Shown here one piece after another: positions 12,531-43,983 of a stretch of DNA of 64,000 nucleotides. Made by a program: the position numbers and the translations under genes. This DNA is from Linyphia triangularis (Eukaryota > Arthropoda > Arachnida > Araneae > Linyphiidae): positions 48,521,385 through 48,585,384 of the forward strand of contig OZ021727.1 of NCBI GenBank assembly GCA_963978545.1. The letters run 5' to 3'. Numbering within the stretch: the first letter of the stretch is position 1; the number at the start of each line of letters is the position of its first letter. The notes below the pieces were generated by a model. The model searched no databases. It was not told where the DNA came from and saw only the letters and a program-made list of their open reading frames with translations.

Positions 12531-12685
12531 AATGTCTTCAATTTGGAAAATATATTTTTATCCCTTCTATTAATATTCGTGCTGAAGTATATATCACTTT
12601 GTTATCTCTACATAATAGATCCCAGTAGAATAGATCTCCACATACTCAAAAGTGCTTATAATTAAAAAAAAAAAATTAAAAAAAT

Positions 12686-13256
12686 ATGTTACTAGATCTT
12701 ACAAAGGGAATCTTTCAAGTTTTCATTATCACATATTAAAAAATGTATGAAACAACAGTTATTTAATATAAATATAAATAGTAAAAAAAAAAAAAAGATA
12801 TGTTACTAGATTTTACAAAGGGAATCTTTCAAGTTTTCATTATCACATATTGAAAAATGTATGAAACAACAGTTATTTAATATAAATATAAATAGTAAAA
12901 AAAAAAAAAAATATGTTACTAGATCTTACAAAGGGAATCTTTCAAGCTTTCATTATCACATATTAAAAAATGTATGAAACAACAGTTATTTAATATAAAT
13001 ATAAATATTAAAAAAAAAAAAAATGTTACTAGATCTTACAAAGGGAATCTTTCAAGTTTTCATTATCACATATTAAAAACTGTATGAAACAACATTGTTA
13101 TTTAATATAAATATAAATAGTAAAAAAAAATATATATATATATGTTACTAGATCTTACAAAGTTAATCTTTCAAGTTTTCATTATCACATATTAAAAAAT
13201 GTATGAAACAACAGTTATTTAATATAAATATAAATAGTAAAAAAAAAAAAAAAAAG
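12686..13256 (+). repeat. Five-unit ~114-bp tandem array
   Basis: Units begin with ATGTTACTAGAT near 12686, 12800, 12913, 13023 and 13142, giving spacings of 114, 113, 110 and 119 bp. Each unit contains AAAGGGAATCTTTCAAG, TTCATTATCACATATT, ATGTATGAAACAACA and an A-rich spacer of variable length. Units are nearly identical apart from the A tract, which suggests recent expansion. Confidence 0.93.
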
Positions 13257-13319
13257 ACACAAAAGAAGGATATTCGCAGTATTTATTTCCTTATTCTACA
13301 AACGATAATTTATTTTTAA

Positions 13320-13794
13320 TGTTATAAATACTGTTGCACAAATTGTCTGTATATAGTGTAAATAGTGACGTATTAATTTAAAATTATATTGTAATTTATT
13401 TTTATCTTATTTTATTTTTTTAACAGCGATTATACAGGTTAGAAAAAGGTGGTAACACCTAAAGCAATCGAGAAAGTTCGAGATGTTTCTTTTCCGACGA
13501 ATTGGCTGGAAATTTCGCGAATGTCTCACGCGCTTGTATATAAAAGACTGGAGAACGGGAAAGTTTTCAGATTGACTTTGGATTTCGATCAAAGCTTATC
13601 GTTTTGTTTACATATTGGAGTGAGCTTGTATAATCGCTGTATTCGAAGTTGTTTTTGCTAAAGCTTGTGTTGAAGCTTGTGAGCGATTACACTGTTGCCT
13701 GTGAATAAATTTTGTGAGTTTTCTGAAGAGTGAATAAATATTTTTATACTGTAAAAACTGTGCCATCATTGCCTCAGCGGAAAAATTCATAACA
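13320..13794 (+). mobile_element. Solo LTR candidate
   Basis: It starts TGTTATAAATACTG and ends AAAATTCATAACA, so the termini are TGTTAT...ATAACA, the short inverted TG...CA ends of LTRs. Inside it are a TATA box (13537-13546) and two AATAAA signals (13704 and 13733) downstream of it, in the order U3-R-U5. No Gag or Pol follows, so it is a solo LTR. I could not identify a convincing 5-bp duplication (TTTAA on the left, ATACA on the right), so the exact boundaries are uncertain. Confidence 0.6.
13537..13546 (+). promoter_or_regulatory. TATA box of solo LTR
   Basis: TATATAAAAG matches the TATA consensus. It lies about 165 bp upstream of AATAAA in a TG...CA-bounded segment, as expected for an LTR promoter. 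A GTGAGT splice-donor-like site follows at 13714. Confidence 0.55.
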
Positions 13795-14672
13795 ATACAT
13801 TACTGAAAAGGCAATTAATAAACATTAAAAAATTAGTTTTTGCTTTTAAATTAATTTCAATATTTAATTAAAAGTAACAAAGTAAGATCATTTTAAATTT
13901 AATACAGTTATTGCAGCTATTCTATTATTTGTAAAATCGAATGCTATTTAAACTTCATATAATGCATACATATTTGTGTGTTTTGCATCACAATTTAAAA
14001 TCTGAATGTAATGTAGAAGTTTATTTCCTCACATGTTCGAGTTAGAAATAAAAATTGACGGCATTTACAAAAATAATATTTTTGAAATTCACAGTGGCCC
14101 TTAGTTGTTGATATAATGCATTTGAAGACTGGAAAAACATACTGAATCTTGAAATCCATATTTGTTCTACAATTATTAGGATATATCTTACCTATCAGGA
14201 CTGAATAAGTAAATACCATTAAATACTAAATTGTTTGATTTGGTAAACAGGGATTCTCTATAAAATTGTGATTGCATGCCTAGGCTACTACATACCACAT
14301 GCAATTTCTATTTACAGTTGTAGAAAAATCAATTTATTTTCTGATTCCGTATCAATCTCAGTAAATAGTGTCTCATGATATTGCGTGCAGACTATGGAAT
14401 TGCGTGTATTGGCATTTGCTACTGAAATTTCTTTTTATTTCCATTCTAGTAAATTATGAGTAATTAGGAATGTATACAATTTTATTATTTTTTCAAATAG
14501 CAATTTTTAAGATTTTTTTTAGAAATTGGGAAAACATCTTATATTCAACTTAAATGACTTCGAAAACCCATATAAATTTTTTAAAGGATGATTTCAGGCA
14601 GGAAAAATGTATTGGTGTTTAAAATAATTTTGTAATTGTTATATGTTGCCTACCATTTTTAGTTTAATAAAT

Positions 14673-35579
<20,907 letters not shown>

Positions 35580-35793
35580 AAATTATATTGCTTGGATAAA
35601 CATTGAGTGATTAAAACAGAATATTTGTCATGTGTTGTTTTTTCTTTTATTTAATTTTCCCAGCATTTTTTGTTCACATCAAGGATAATTAGAAATAGTA
35701 AATAACAGATGTAGGCAAAATCAAACCTATCAATGTTCGAACTTCTTAGTTATTGAGCAGAGAAGCTTCTTTTTTACAGCAGTACGAATTTAA
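35580..35793. other. 3' flank of receptor gene 1
   Basis: Probable 3' UTR. No AATAAA was found directly after the stop; the first clear one (about 35801) already lies inside the Helitron terminus. The polyadenylation site is unresolved. Confidence 0.4.
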
Positions 35794-36434
35794 TCTATTA
35801 TAATAAAACAAGTTGTCTGTCTGTCAGTCTGTGGATCTATAGAAAGCGAAAGCTATTTAAAATTGGAGTCGAACTTTTAAATTTTCAACATAAGTAGTTT
35901 TGGCCTATTAATTTTGCCTCTGAAAAAACGAATGTTAAAATTTTAATAAATAATTTTTTAATTAATATTTTTTTTTTTTTACAAAACTACTTCAAATAGA
36001 GATACAGTTCTTAAATTTTCAACATAAATAAATTTAAGCCTTCTAATTGGACTGTTGAAAATCAGAATGTTAAAATTTCAATTAGTTATTTTTAAATAAT
36101 TTACTTAATTAATTAAAAAATAATTATAAAACGGATACAGCTCAAATTTTCAACATAAGTAGATTTGTCCTTCCCATTTTGCTTATGACAAACAGAATTA
36201 AAATTTTAATTAGTTCTTTTTTAATTAATTAATAAATATTTTACAAAACGATTTCTAATAAGGCTATACATCTCTGAAATTTTCAACGTAAGTAGTTGTG
36301 GCCTTCTAATTGAACTTTTGAATAAAGAATTTTGAATTTCTATTTACTTCTTTTTTAATTAATTTTTTAATTAATAAATATTTATTTTACAAAACGATTT
36401 CAAATAGGGCTACAGCTCTGAAATTTTCAACCTA
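35794..36434 (+). mobile_element. Helitron family 1, 5' portion
   Basis: It begins A|TCTATTATAATAAAAC with TGTCTGTCTGTCAGTCTGTG, matching the 5' end of the Helitron at 16942-18409. It continues with several ~130-bp units (CTCTGAAATTTTCAACATAA, TTGGCCTTCTAATTGG). It is cut at 36434 by the palindromic element and resumes at 51519. Confidence 0.72.
36429..36434 (+). repeat. Left 6-bp target duplication (AACCTA)
   Basis: AACCTA directly precedes the terminal AGTAGTTAG of the palindromic element and recurs at 51519-51524 directly after its CTAACTACT end. Removing the element and one copy restores an intact Helitron unit (TTTTCAACCTAAGTAGTTTT). Confidence 0.78.
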
Positions 36435-36494
36435 AGTAGTTAGAAAATGCCGATCCTGGGCCAGGGGCGGTGCCGGTGCAGGGATGAGGGATGA

Positions 36495-37135
36495 TGACGT
36501 CACGGGAAGGGGGCGTGACCGGATATGACATCACAGGAAGTGATATCACCGGAAGTCACGTGACTGGAAGTGGAGTTGAGTTGTTCCACCTGCCGCTGTT
36601 TTAGTTTCGGTTTCGTTATAAGCTGTTTGTGTATGACGTCACAGTGGGTATGACGTCATAATGTGTTTTATATCAAAGTTTTGAGTGGTGGCAACACTTT
36701 TTAGTTTCGGTTTATCTTTCAGACGGAGTTGAGTTGTTCTAGGACTGCTTCTTAGCGAATAAGTTAGAGTGATAGGCTTTTATTGCGTGACGTCACAGCG
36801 GGTATGACGGCATAATTTATTTTATATCAAAGTTTTGAGCGGTGGCAACACTTTTTAGTTTCGATTTACCTTTAAGGCGGAGTTGAGTTGTTCTAGGGCT
36901 GCTTCTAAGTGAATAAGTTAGAGTGATAGGCTTTTATTGCGTGACGTCACAGTGGGTATGACGTCATTCATGATTTTACAAAACTTACTTTTAAGACGAT
37001 GGCAGCAATAGGAATATATGCTAAGTTTTAGGCGGTATGGAGTTGAGTTGTTCTAGGGCTACTTCTAAGTGAATAACTTAGAGTGATAGGCTGTTTTACC
37101 AGTGACGTCACAGTGTTAATGCAGTGGGGGGGGGG
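36495..37135 (+). promoter_or_regulatory. Terminal array with seven TGACGTCA octamers, left arm
   Basis: Perfect CRE/ATF octamers start at 36495, 36634, 36651, 36788, 36942, 36959 and 37103. Four of them head ~155-bp direct repeats (spacing 154, 154, 161) that also contain GGAGTTGAGTTGTTC, AAGTTAGAGTGATAGGC and TTTATATCAAAG. A G-run (37124-37135) follows. CRE octamers are known binding sites for CREB/ATF bZIP factors; here they could equally be binding sites for the element's own transposase. Confidence 0.8.
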
Positions 37136-37331
37136 GACATCACGATTTGCTTTATATCAAAGTTTAAGGAATAGCAACATCTTGTTTCCTGATATAGCTA
37201 AGTCTCCTTTGATTGGTTGAAATAAAAGCTCGCTTCTGATTGGTTAGAATATGTCACGTGATTTCAAATGCTCTTCTCATTGACTATACAGTTTAGTAAA
37301 ACAGTTTTCTACTAAGTTTAATGTAATTGCG

Positions 37332-37345
37332 GCGCCATCTAGTGG
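37332..37345 (-). promoter_or_regulatory. CTCF-like motif, left arm
   Basis: On the minus strand CCACTAGATGGCGC fits the CTCF core CCASYAGRKGGCRS at every position. The mirror copy is at 50608-50621 on the + strand, so the two sites face outward on opposite strands. Confidence 0.55.
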
Positions 37346-38449
37346 TAGGAAAGAATATAAATTACACAGTTTATAACTTTTCATGCTTCACCATTAAAAA
37401 CTTCAAATACATGCAAAGATAATATATTAACACAAATGCGTAAAGTTTCGGATTGAGTTGATTTTTTTTCTATAAGTGCTTAACACATTTAAACTAATGT
37501 TGAGAGATATAATCGCAAGATACTTTTAAGGAATCAGGTTTAATCAATGTTAGACACATAAAGTCTCATTATTTTCTCAATAACAGTATGAAATGTAAAT
37601 ATAAATTAAAATTTATGAGATAAAAATTTAAACTTTGCAATCTTAACGTGAAAATTTCTTTTACAGAGCTTAACATGTCATTAAAAAGTTTTTTTTTCTT
37701 TTATAGTCATAGTTTTTGAGGGATTGAATACACAACGAAAAGAACTTAAACTAGAATTAATTTTTAATATTCAGCAACTGAAACCCATTATGGAAGTTAA
37801 AACAATGATTTTACAATTATTTTTAGGTTGAGTTAGTCTGACCCTGTTGAAGGGAATTAGTAGTTGTAGTGTGTTCACACGTGACTTTGCAATACAATAT
37901 TAGTAATATACATTTCCAAAAAGAAATATTTATCACTTTGAATAGAAAAATTACGATTTTTTTTTTTATTTATATAAGTATTATTCTCAATTTTGTAAAT
38001 TTGAAATGTATTATCCATTTTTTATTGAGGAATCTATAATTTTTTTCTTCTTCTTCCAGAATGGTTTAGGAAAAAACCTTTCATTTTAGTCCGAACAATG
38101 TTTTCAAAGAGATGGAAATACATAACTTTTCGATATATCAACATTCAAATACTTTGAAATTGATTCTATTTGTTACAACCGATTATAATTTAAAGCTATA
38201 CTGTACAATGCGAGCGATATTATATATCTTAGCTACTTACTGTCTATGTTAAAATTTATATTAACAATAAACTTGTTAGAAATTAATATGTCTATGTTAG
38301 TTATATTAATCAAGATAGTTTTTATTGTACAATGATACTTACTTAAGTTGATGAATGGCAACACAGAACTAGCTGCTAATGCTGAATAGAGATGTGATAA
38401 CTGATTTTGGATACTCTAATGTCTAAATAAGAGAGAAATAGTAACATAC

Positions 38450-40050
38450 TTGAACATCTTACATTTAAGAATTCAAAAGTGAACATGAAAATTTACTTTA
38501 CGAATAAAAATCATGTCTTTAAAATGTCTACGAATATCACTAAATAAGAGAAAAAAAGTAACATACTTAAACTCTTTACGACAAATAACTTTAACATTAA
38601 CGAAAAAAAATTTACTTTACACATAAAAATCACTTTAAAATGTGTAAAAATATCGCTAAATAAGAGAAAAAAAAAGTAACTTACTTAAAATTTCTAAGAT
38701 AAATATTTAACCTTTGCGCGAAAATTCCCTTCATATATAAAAATCACGACTTTAAAATAAAACATGCAAGAGAAAAGTAACGTACTTAAACTTTCTACGA
38801 CAAATAACTTTAACATTAACGTAAAATTTTACTTTACACATAAAAATCCCGACTTTAAAATATGTAGAAATATCGTTAAATAAAAGAAAAAAATTAACAC
38901 TCTTAAACTTTATACAACAAATAACTTTGACATTAACGTAAAAAATTTTCTTCACATATTAAAATCATGACTTTAAAATGTGACGTGTAAGAAGAATTAG
39001 CATACTTAAAATTTCTACGACAAATAATTTTAACCTTTACGCGAAAATGTACTACATATATAAAAATCATGTCTTTAAAATATCTCTAAATAAAAGAAAA
39101 AAAGTAACATACTTAAACTTTCTACGACAAATAACTTTAACATTAATGTAAAATTTACCTTACACATAAAAATCACGACTTTAAATATGACATGTAGGAG
39201 AAAAGTATTACATACCTATAATTTCTACGACAAAGAATTCAAACATTACCATTCATGTCTTTAAAATGTATAATGACAACTCTAACTTTTAGAAAAAAGA
39301 AACACTAAAAATTTACAAGGCAAAGAATTTAAAATTGAACTTGAAAATTACTTTACATGTACAATCATACTCTTATATCAACGATAAAGATAAAAAAAAA
39401 AAAAAAAAAGAAGCTCTAAAAATGTATAAGACAAAGAATTTAAATAATACGCGAAAATTTACCTCACGTATAAAAATTATGTCTTTCAAATGTGTAAGAA
39501 TAACGCTAAATTAGAGAAAAAGAAATATTAAAAATTTATAAGGTAAGGAATTGAAACAATACGCGAAAATTTATTTCACACATAACATTTTTATCTTTAA
39601 AATGTGTGAGAATAATGCTAAATTGGAGAAGAAAAAAAAATAACATACTTAAACTTTCTTCGACAAAAATTTAAACAATACGCGAAATTTTCATACACAA
39701 TCATTTTCTTAGATTAATGTTAAATAATGGGAAATTTAACGGAATAAAAATTTCAAAGATAAAGAATTTTAACCTTTACACGAAAATTTACTTCACATAT
39801 AAATATCATGTCTTTAAACTTTAACGTGACAATTTACTTCTCATATACAATTAAACTCTTAGGTTAATGTTAAATAAAAGAAAAAGTAACATACTTAAAA
39901 ATTTCTAAGATAAGCATAACGTAAAAATTTCGCATCATGTGTTTAAAATGTAACATATAAGAAAAAAAAACCTAACATACTTGAACTTTCTATAGCAAAG
40001 AATTTAAGCATTAGCGTAAAATTTTACTTTACATATAAAATTCACGTCTT
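38450..40050 (+). repeat. Satellite-like array of diverged ~120-bp units, left arm
   Basis: Loose tandem units repeat a fixed order: TTTACTTTACACATAAAAATC, GACTTTAAAATGTG, AATATCGCTAAATAAGAGAA, AAAAGTAACATACTTAAAC, TTTCTACGACAAATAAC. At least a dozen units are visible, with deletions. The mirrored array is at 47890-49520. Confidence 0.75.
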
Positions 40051-40102
40051 TAAACGGGATGATAAGCATGTGACGGTAATTAGCCAATCAGGTTAGCGGT
40101 AG

Positions 40103-40312
40103 GTGATACGCCACTTGCCGGCATTTTTAGACCGGAGGATGAGTCACGCTAAAACTTGTTCAAACAGGTCGGGAGACTTGTACAGCAAGAACAACAGCAT
40201 CGACGCGCAAGCAGCGGGTGATGCTGCGGTGTGTCAGCAGGTCTTCGAGATTATCGTTTTCCTACTTTTCCTTTTTCATAATGAAATGTTTGTGAAAACT
40301 TGGAATGAATGA
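40103..40312 (+). CDS. Hypothetical 69-codon ORF, left arm
   Basis: The ORF starts MIRHLPAFLDRRMSHAK and ends NEMFVKTWNE. It occupies a GC-rich island (about 40070-40260) in an otherwise very AT-rich arm. The mirror arm carries the same translation at 47630-47839, so it is intact in both copies. No family is recognised. It may be a captured exon fragment or a non-coding island rather than a translated gene. Confidence 0.3.
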   Translation: MIRHLPAFLDRRMSHAKTCSNRSGDLYSKNNSIDAQAAGDAAVCQQVFEIIVFLLFLFHNEMFVKTWNE

Positions 40313-43300
40313 AGTGGATTTCAAAGACACATTAGTAAGTGAAGGTAGAATTCGCATGGACTTTCTTCCAAAAAGTATGATTCACTTGGAGAATTTAAGA
40401 TCATTTCTACTTGAAAACTTTTCTATTGTCTAAAACATTGAATATTGTTCAAACTCAGTGAGATTATATGCTACAATACGGGTAAAACTTAACAAAATTG
40501 TTACATAGAAGAAAAATAGTAAGAGATTTAAAATAAATACTAGTTATAGATACTCCAAGGGAAAAAAAATTCACCTCTACTTTTCAATCTGAAAATCAAT
40601 GCAAGTTGGAAATTTATGTTACTTCAAGAAAGACTTAGACAATTTACTTTGTAATAATATACGTTAAGGTGTCGTATTAACTCGTGCAATACATGCTGAC
40701 TGAGGTTTATTTTACTTATCTAAGAAAGGTGAATTGGGGGAAAATATTAAATAAATTGTAGATATTAAATACATTGTAGATATGCATTTAAGTTTTGAAA
40801 ATCACCTGCAAGACTTTTAAAACATCTTAAGATAAATTGAAAGAAACTTGCGAATTATATGTAAACTATATAACTTTTTATACTCTGAAAGGAAATCACA
40901 AGTAATTTAGTTAACTTTTTTCATGGTAACACTCATATTCAACGACATGTTTTTAAAATTTAACCTTCTTTACATGATAATAGTTATAAATTTTTTCAAT
41001 CTCAGATGCGATATACTATTATTTCTAACATATATGTTACGAATTGTGTAAAGTTTTTAAAACTATATATGCAAATCACCAATCAGAAACATAAAAATCT
41101 AACATCAATCAAACAAGCTAAAATAATAAGATATTTTCCTTAGTGGAAATAGTTAACTACTCATGTGATGAAATATACTTAGAAAATTTAAATACTGAAA
41201 AAAGTTTGCTAGGCAAACTTAAAGAATATTTTTTTTTCTTGTGAAAAACTAGCATAAATTTGGAAAATGTAGAGTTTGTTACTACGTAAAATTGAACATC
41301 ATCTGGACAAACTAAATTATACATGAATTTTTTTTTTATTTGAGAGGTGCTGACAATATATCATTAATATAGAGATTTTTAACTTCCACCCATAATTTCT
41401 AAATAACTTATACATAAATTTCAGAAAAACTGAAACGGAATGTGTTTTACAAGAGGCTTATTTTGTAAGATGAATATTCAATATTAATATAACTGAGCAA
41501 AGTTCATTCCGGAAAAACTTGTAAAAGATACTTATATTTTAAAATAGTTTGAAATATCCTTTTCAATTTATGAATGCTCGCTTTCGAAAGACACAAATAA
41601 AACTGATATTACTCATGATAATTAACACATACATAACATTAGTCAAACAAAGTGAAATTTTTATTGCTTGTGACCGATAACTTGTCAGTGAAGCAGAACT
41701 TACATAGGAAATTTGTGCAAACTTTTTCAACTTTTAAACCAAGTATCATGTAAAATTATAAATTACGATAGGAAATAGCATACTTCAGAATCGGAACAAG
41801 TCTTGTAGTTAAGCTAAATGTATTTCTCAAGGAATTGAAAGCATACCAGAGAAGTCCTTATCATTTCGCATCTTTTCTCATGTTGCAAGAAGACATACTT
41901 TGTAAAAGATCGTCTTAGCACTTAACAAAAATCAGTAAAAATAAATATATTTTCTATGGCAAAGATAAAACTTCACAACTTAATTACTTAAATATAGCTA
42001 AGTTGCATATGGTTTATTCGCATAACTCGCATGTGCTTTGAATGTTGAAATATATTTGTCAGTTGAAATCAAACTCATCGAAAATAAATGCTATCTACAT
42101 TTTCAAGTCGGAAATTACTATTAAATAAACTTTACATGTAAGACATTATCATGTTAAAAAGAAAAATCTACAAAAATGTAAATGATAATTTTACTGTTGG
42201 TACATAAATGATGAATAATTTATGATTTTATTCTAGGCAAACGTTTTATTGTCTAACAGAGAACTTAAACTTTAGCAGAAAAACGAAAAAATACAATTTT
42301 TATATCCTATCATGCTTGCCGAAAATTGAATTTATTAGCTGTTGTAATAGATTTTTATTGTCCAAATTTCTATAGTTCTTCCCAGTGCAATAATATTAAG
42401 TTCATGTGTAATGAGTAGGTTTTTTTTTTTTTTTTTGTTGAATCTTATAAATTTAATGAAATTATTATGACCTAAGAGATTGAGTGAACTGAATAAATCA
42501 ATGACGTAAATTTAAACAGTGACTTGAACTGATATACATACTATAACTGTAAAGAAGTATGACAAAGTGATAGATGAAGTGAAAATAGAAGTTGAGTGAA
42601 ATGTGTTGAAAAAAGTTGAAGACGACAAGAAATTCATAAATGAGAATTATCATTGACTTATATTAACTTCGTTTTTCTTGCTTATGACAAGAAAATACAC
42701 TCTTGTTTATTAAGAACCAACTTGATATCTTATCATAGAATGACAATGATGAAATATCTATACATTAAAAAAAAAATACCAAACTTAGACATAGCAAATT
42801 TCTTGAAATTCATGTATAATGTGAGAAGTTTTACTGGAAATATAGAAGATACAACATTGAAAGATGTGAATGTTTCGAAGTACTTTATCAGAAATAAAAA
42901 AAAATAAAAAATGCGCTGAGGTCCGCTATAAAATTTTTTAGGAGAAAGTTTAAACAAAATTTAAAATCAAACATGCTTTTAAGTGGGAACACATATATTA
43001 AAACTATAGCACATTTAACAATTTATATTATGTCATCTCAGTTGGTATCAAACTGAATTATATGAAAAACAACCACAAACTGAATAAACATGAAAATTAT
43101 CAATATATGTGGAAAAGTTTCCTTTTTTCACATATAAAAAAAAAATAACACATTGACATACGTTAAGATCACGAAACATGCGTAATCATATACCGATAAG
43201 AGCAACCAATGTTGCGGGGAGATATTCACGTGATGGACAATATCCCATGAATAAATTGAGTGATTTAATTTCTAATGCTAATTCCAATAGTATTCCACGT

Positions 43301-43970
43301 AACTTCAACTTTATATGTTACACTATAGATATATTTATTTTTCAAATATATTGACTTTCGAAAAATCATCCTTCAATATAAGAATGATCATAGTAAGAAT
43401 AAAAGAAAAGATACTAAGCATTGCTTTAAAGTGTATTTATTTCAACTTAGCAACAAATCATATGCGTGAAACGAAAATTGCTTCGAACCAAAGTATAACT
43501 ATCCAATTTCATTGATTCCTACAAGGAAATTTTTCTCATCTAGTAATTGAATTTTTTTTTTCTCGTACACATTATAAGTGTTGTCCAATCAGGTGTAGAA
43601 TAGCTGAAGATATCCGACCTCTTTCTAAATATTAATAAGTCACTGTTGAAAAACTTATAAAAATTTCAATTTACACTTAAAGTTTTTTTATATATATATA
43701 TATATTTCAAAGAATTTTTTCAAATCAATATGTATATTTAAATACTGAAACTTATTCACTTCAATAAATGTATGTTTAAGTTATAAAACTTGTCGTATGT
43801 ATTGAAAAATTGTAACTTTTCGTCTTCGTATAAATCGATAACTTATACACTAGTTCTTCATCAATTAATCTTCTAAGTAAATCTTTCAAAGGTAAAAACA
43901 TACATATAGCTTTGCATTTGTAACAAGTTAAATTGTACATGTTTCATGTGAAAGTTACAAAATTTTATAT
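40313..43970. other. Inner left arm, no gene
   Basis: AT-rich sequence without recognisable coding content. The ORFs here (for example 42653-42907, 43315-43515) are chance frames; some recur in the right arm only because of the palindrome. Confidence 0.6.
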
Positions 43971-43983
43971 TTTCATGAAAAAC
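43971..43983. other. Central loop of the palindrome
   Basis: AAAATTTTATAT (43959-43970) and ATATAAAATTTT (43984-43995) are exact complements separated by 13 bp. The palindrome therefore closes with almost no spacer. Confidence 0.85.

Larger units (their letters stand above)
36435..43970 (+). repeat. Left arm of the giant palindrome
   Basis: The 7.5-kb arm contains, outward to inward, a GC-rich terminus, four ~155-bp CRE-bearing repeats, a CTCF-like site, AT-rich spacer, a satellite-like array (38450-40050), a GC-rich island with a 69-codon ORF, then about 3.6 kb of AT-rich sequence with no family features. Confidence 0.9.

Noticed and set aside
13407..13790. ORFs on both strands at 13407-13790
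   Set aside because: They fall within the solo LTR, overlap each other on opposite strands, and have no domain character.
36429..36440. 12-bp target duplication AACCTAAGTAGT
   Set aside because: It would leave six unpaired bases at one end; the 6-bp choice gives perfectly symmetric termini. Not fully excluded.
38752..38955. 67-residue ORFs at 38752-38955 and 48996-49199
   Set aside because: They are frames through the AT-rich satellite-like units, repeated because of the palindrome.
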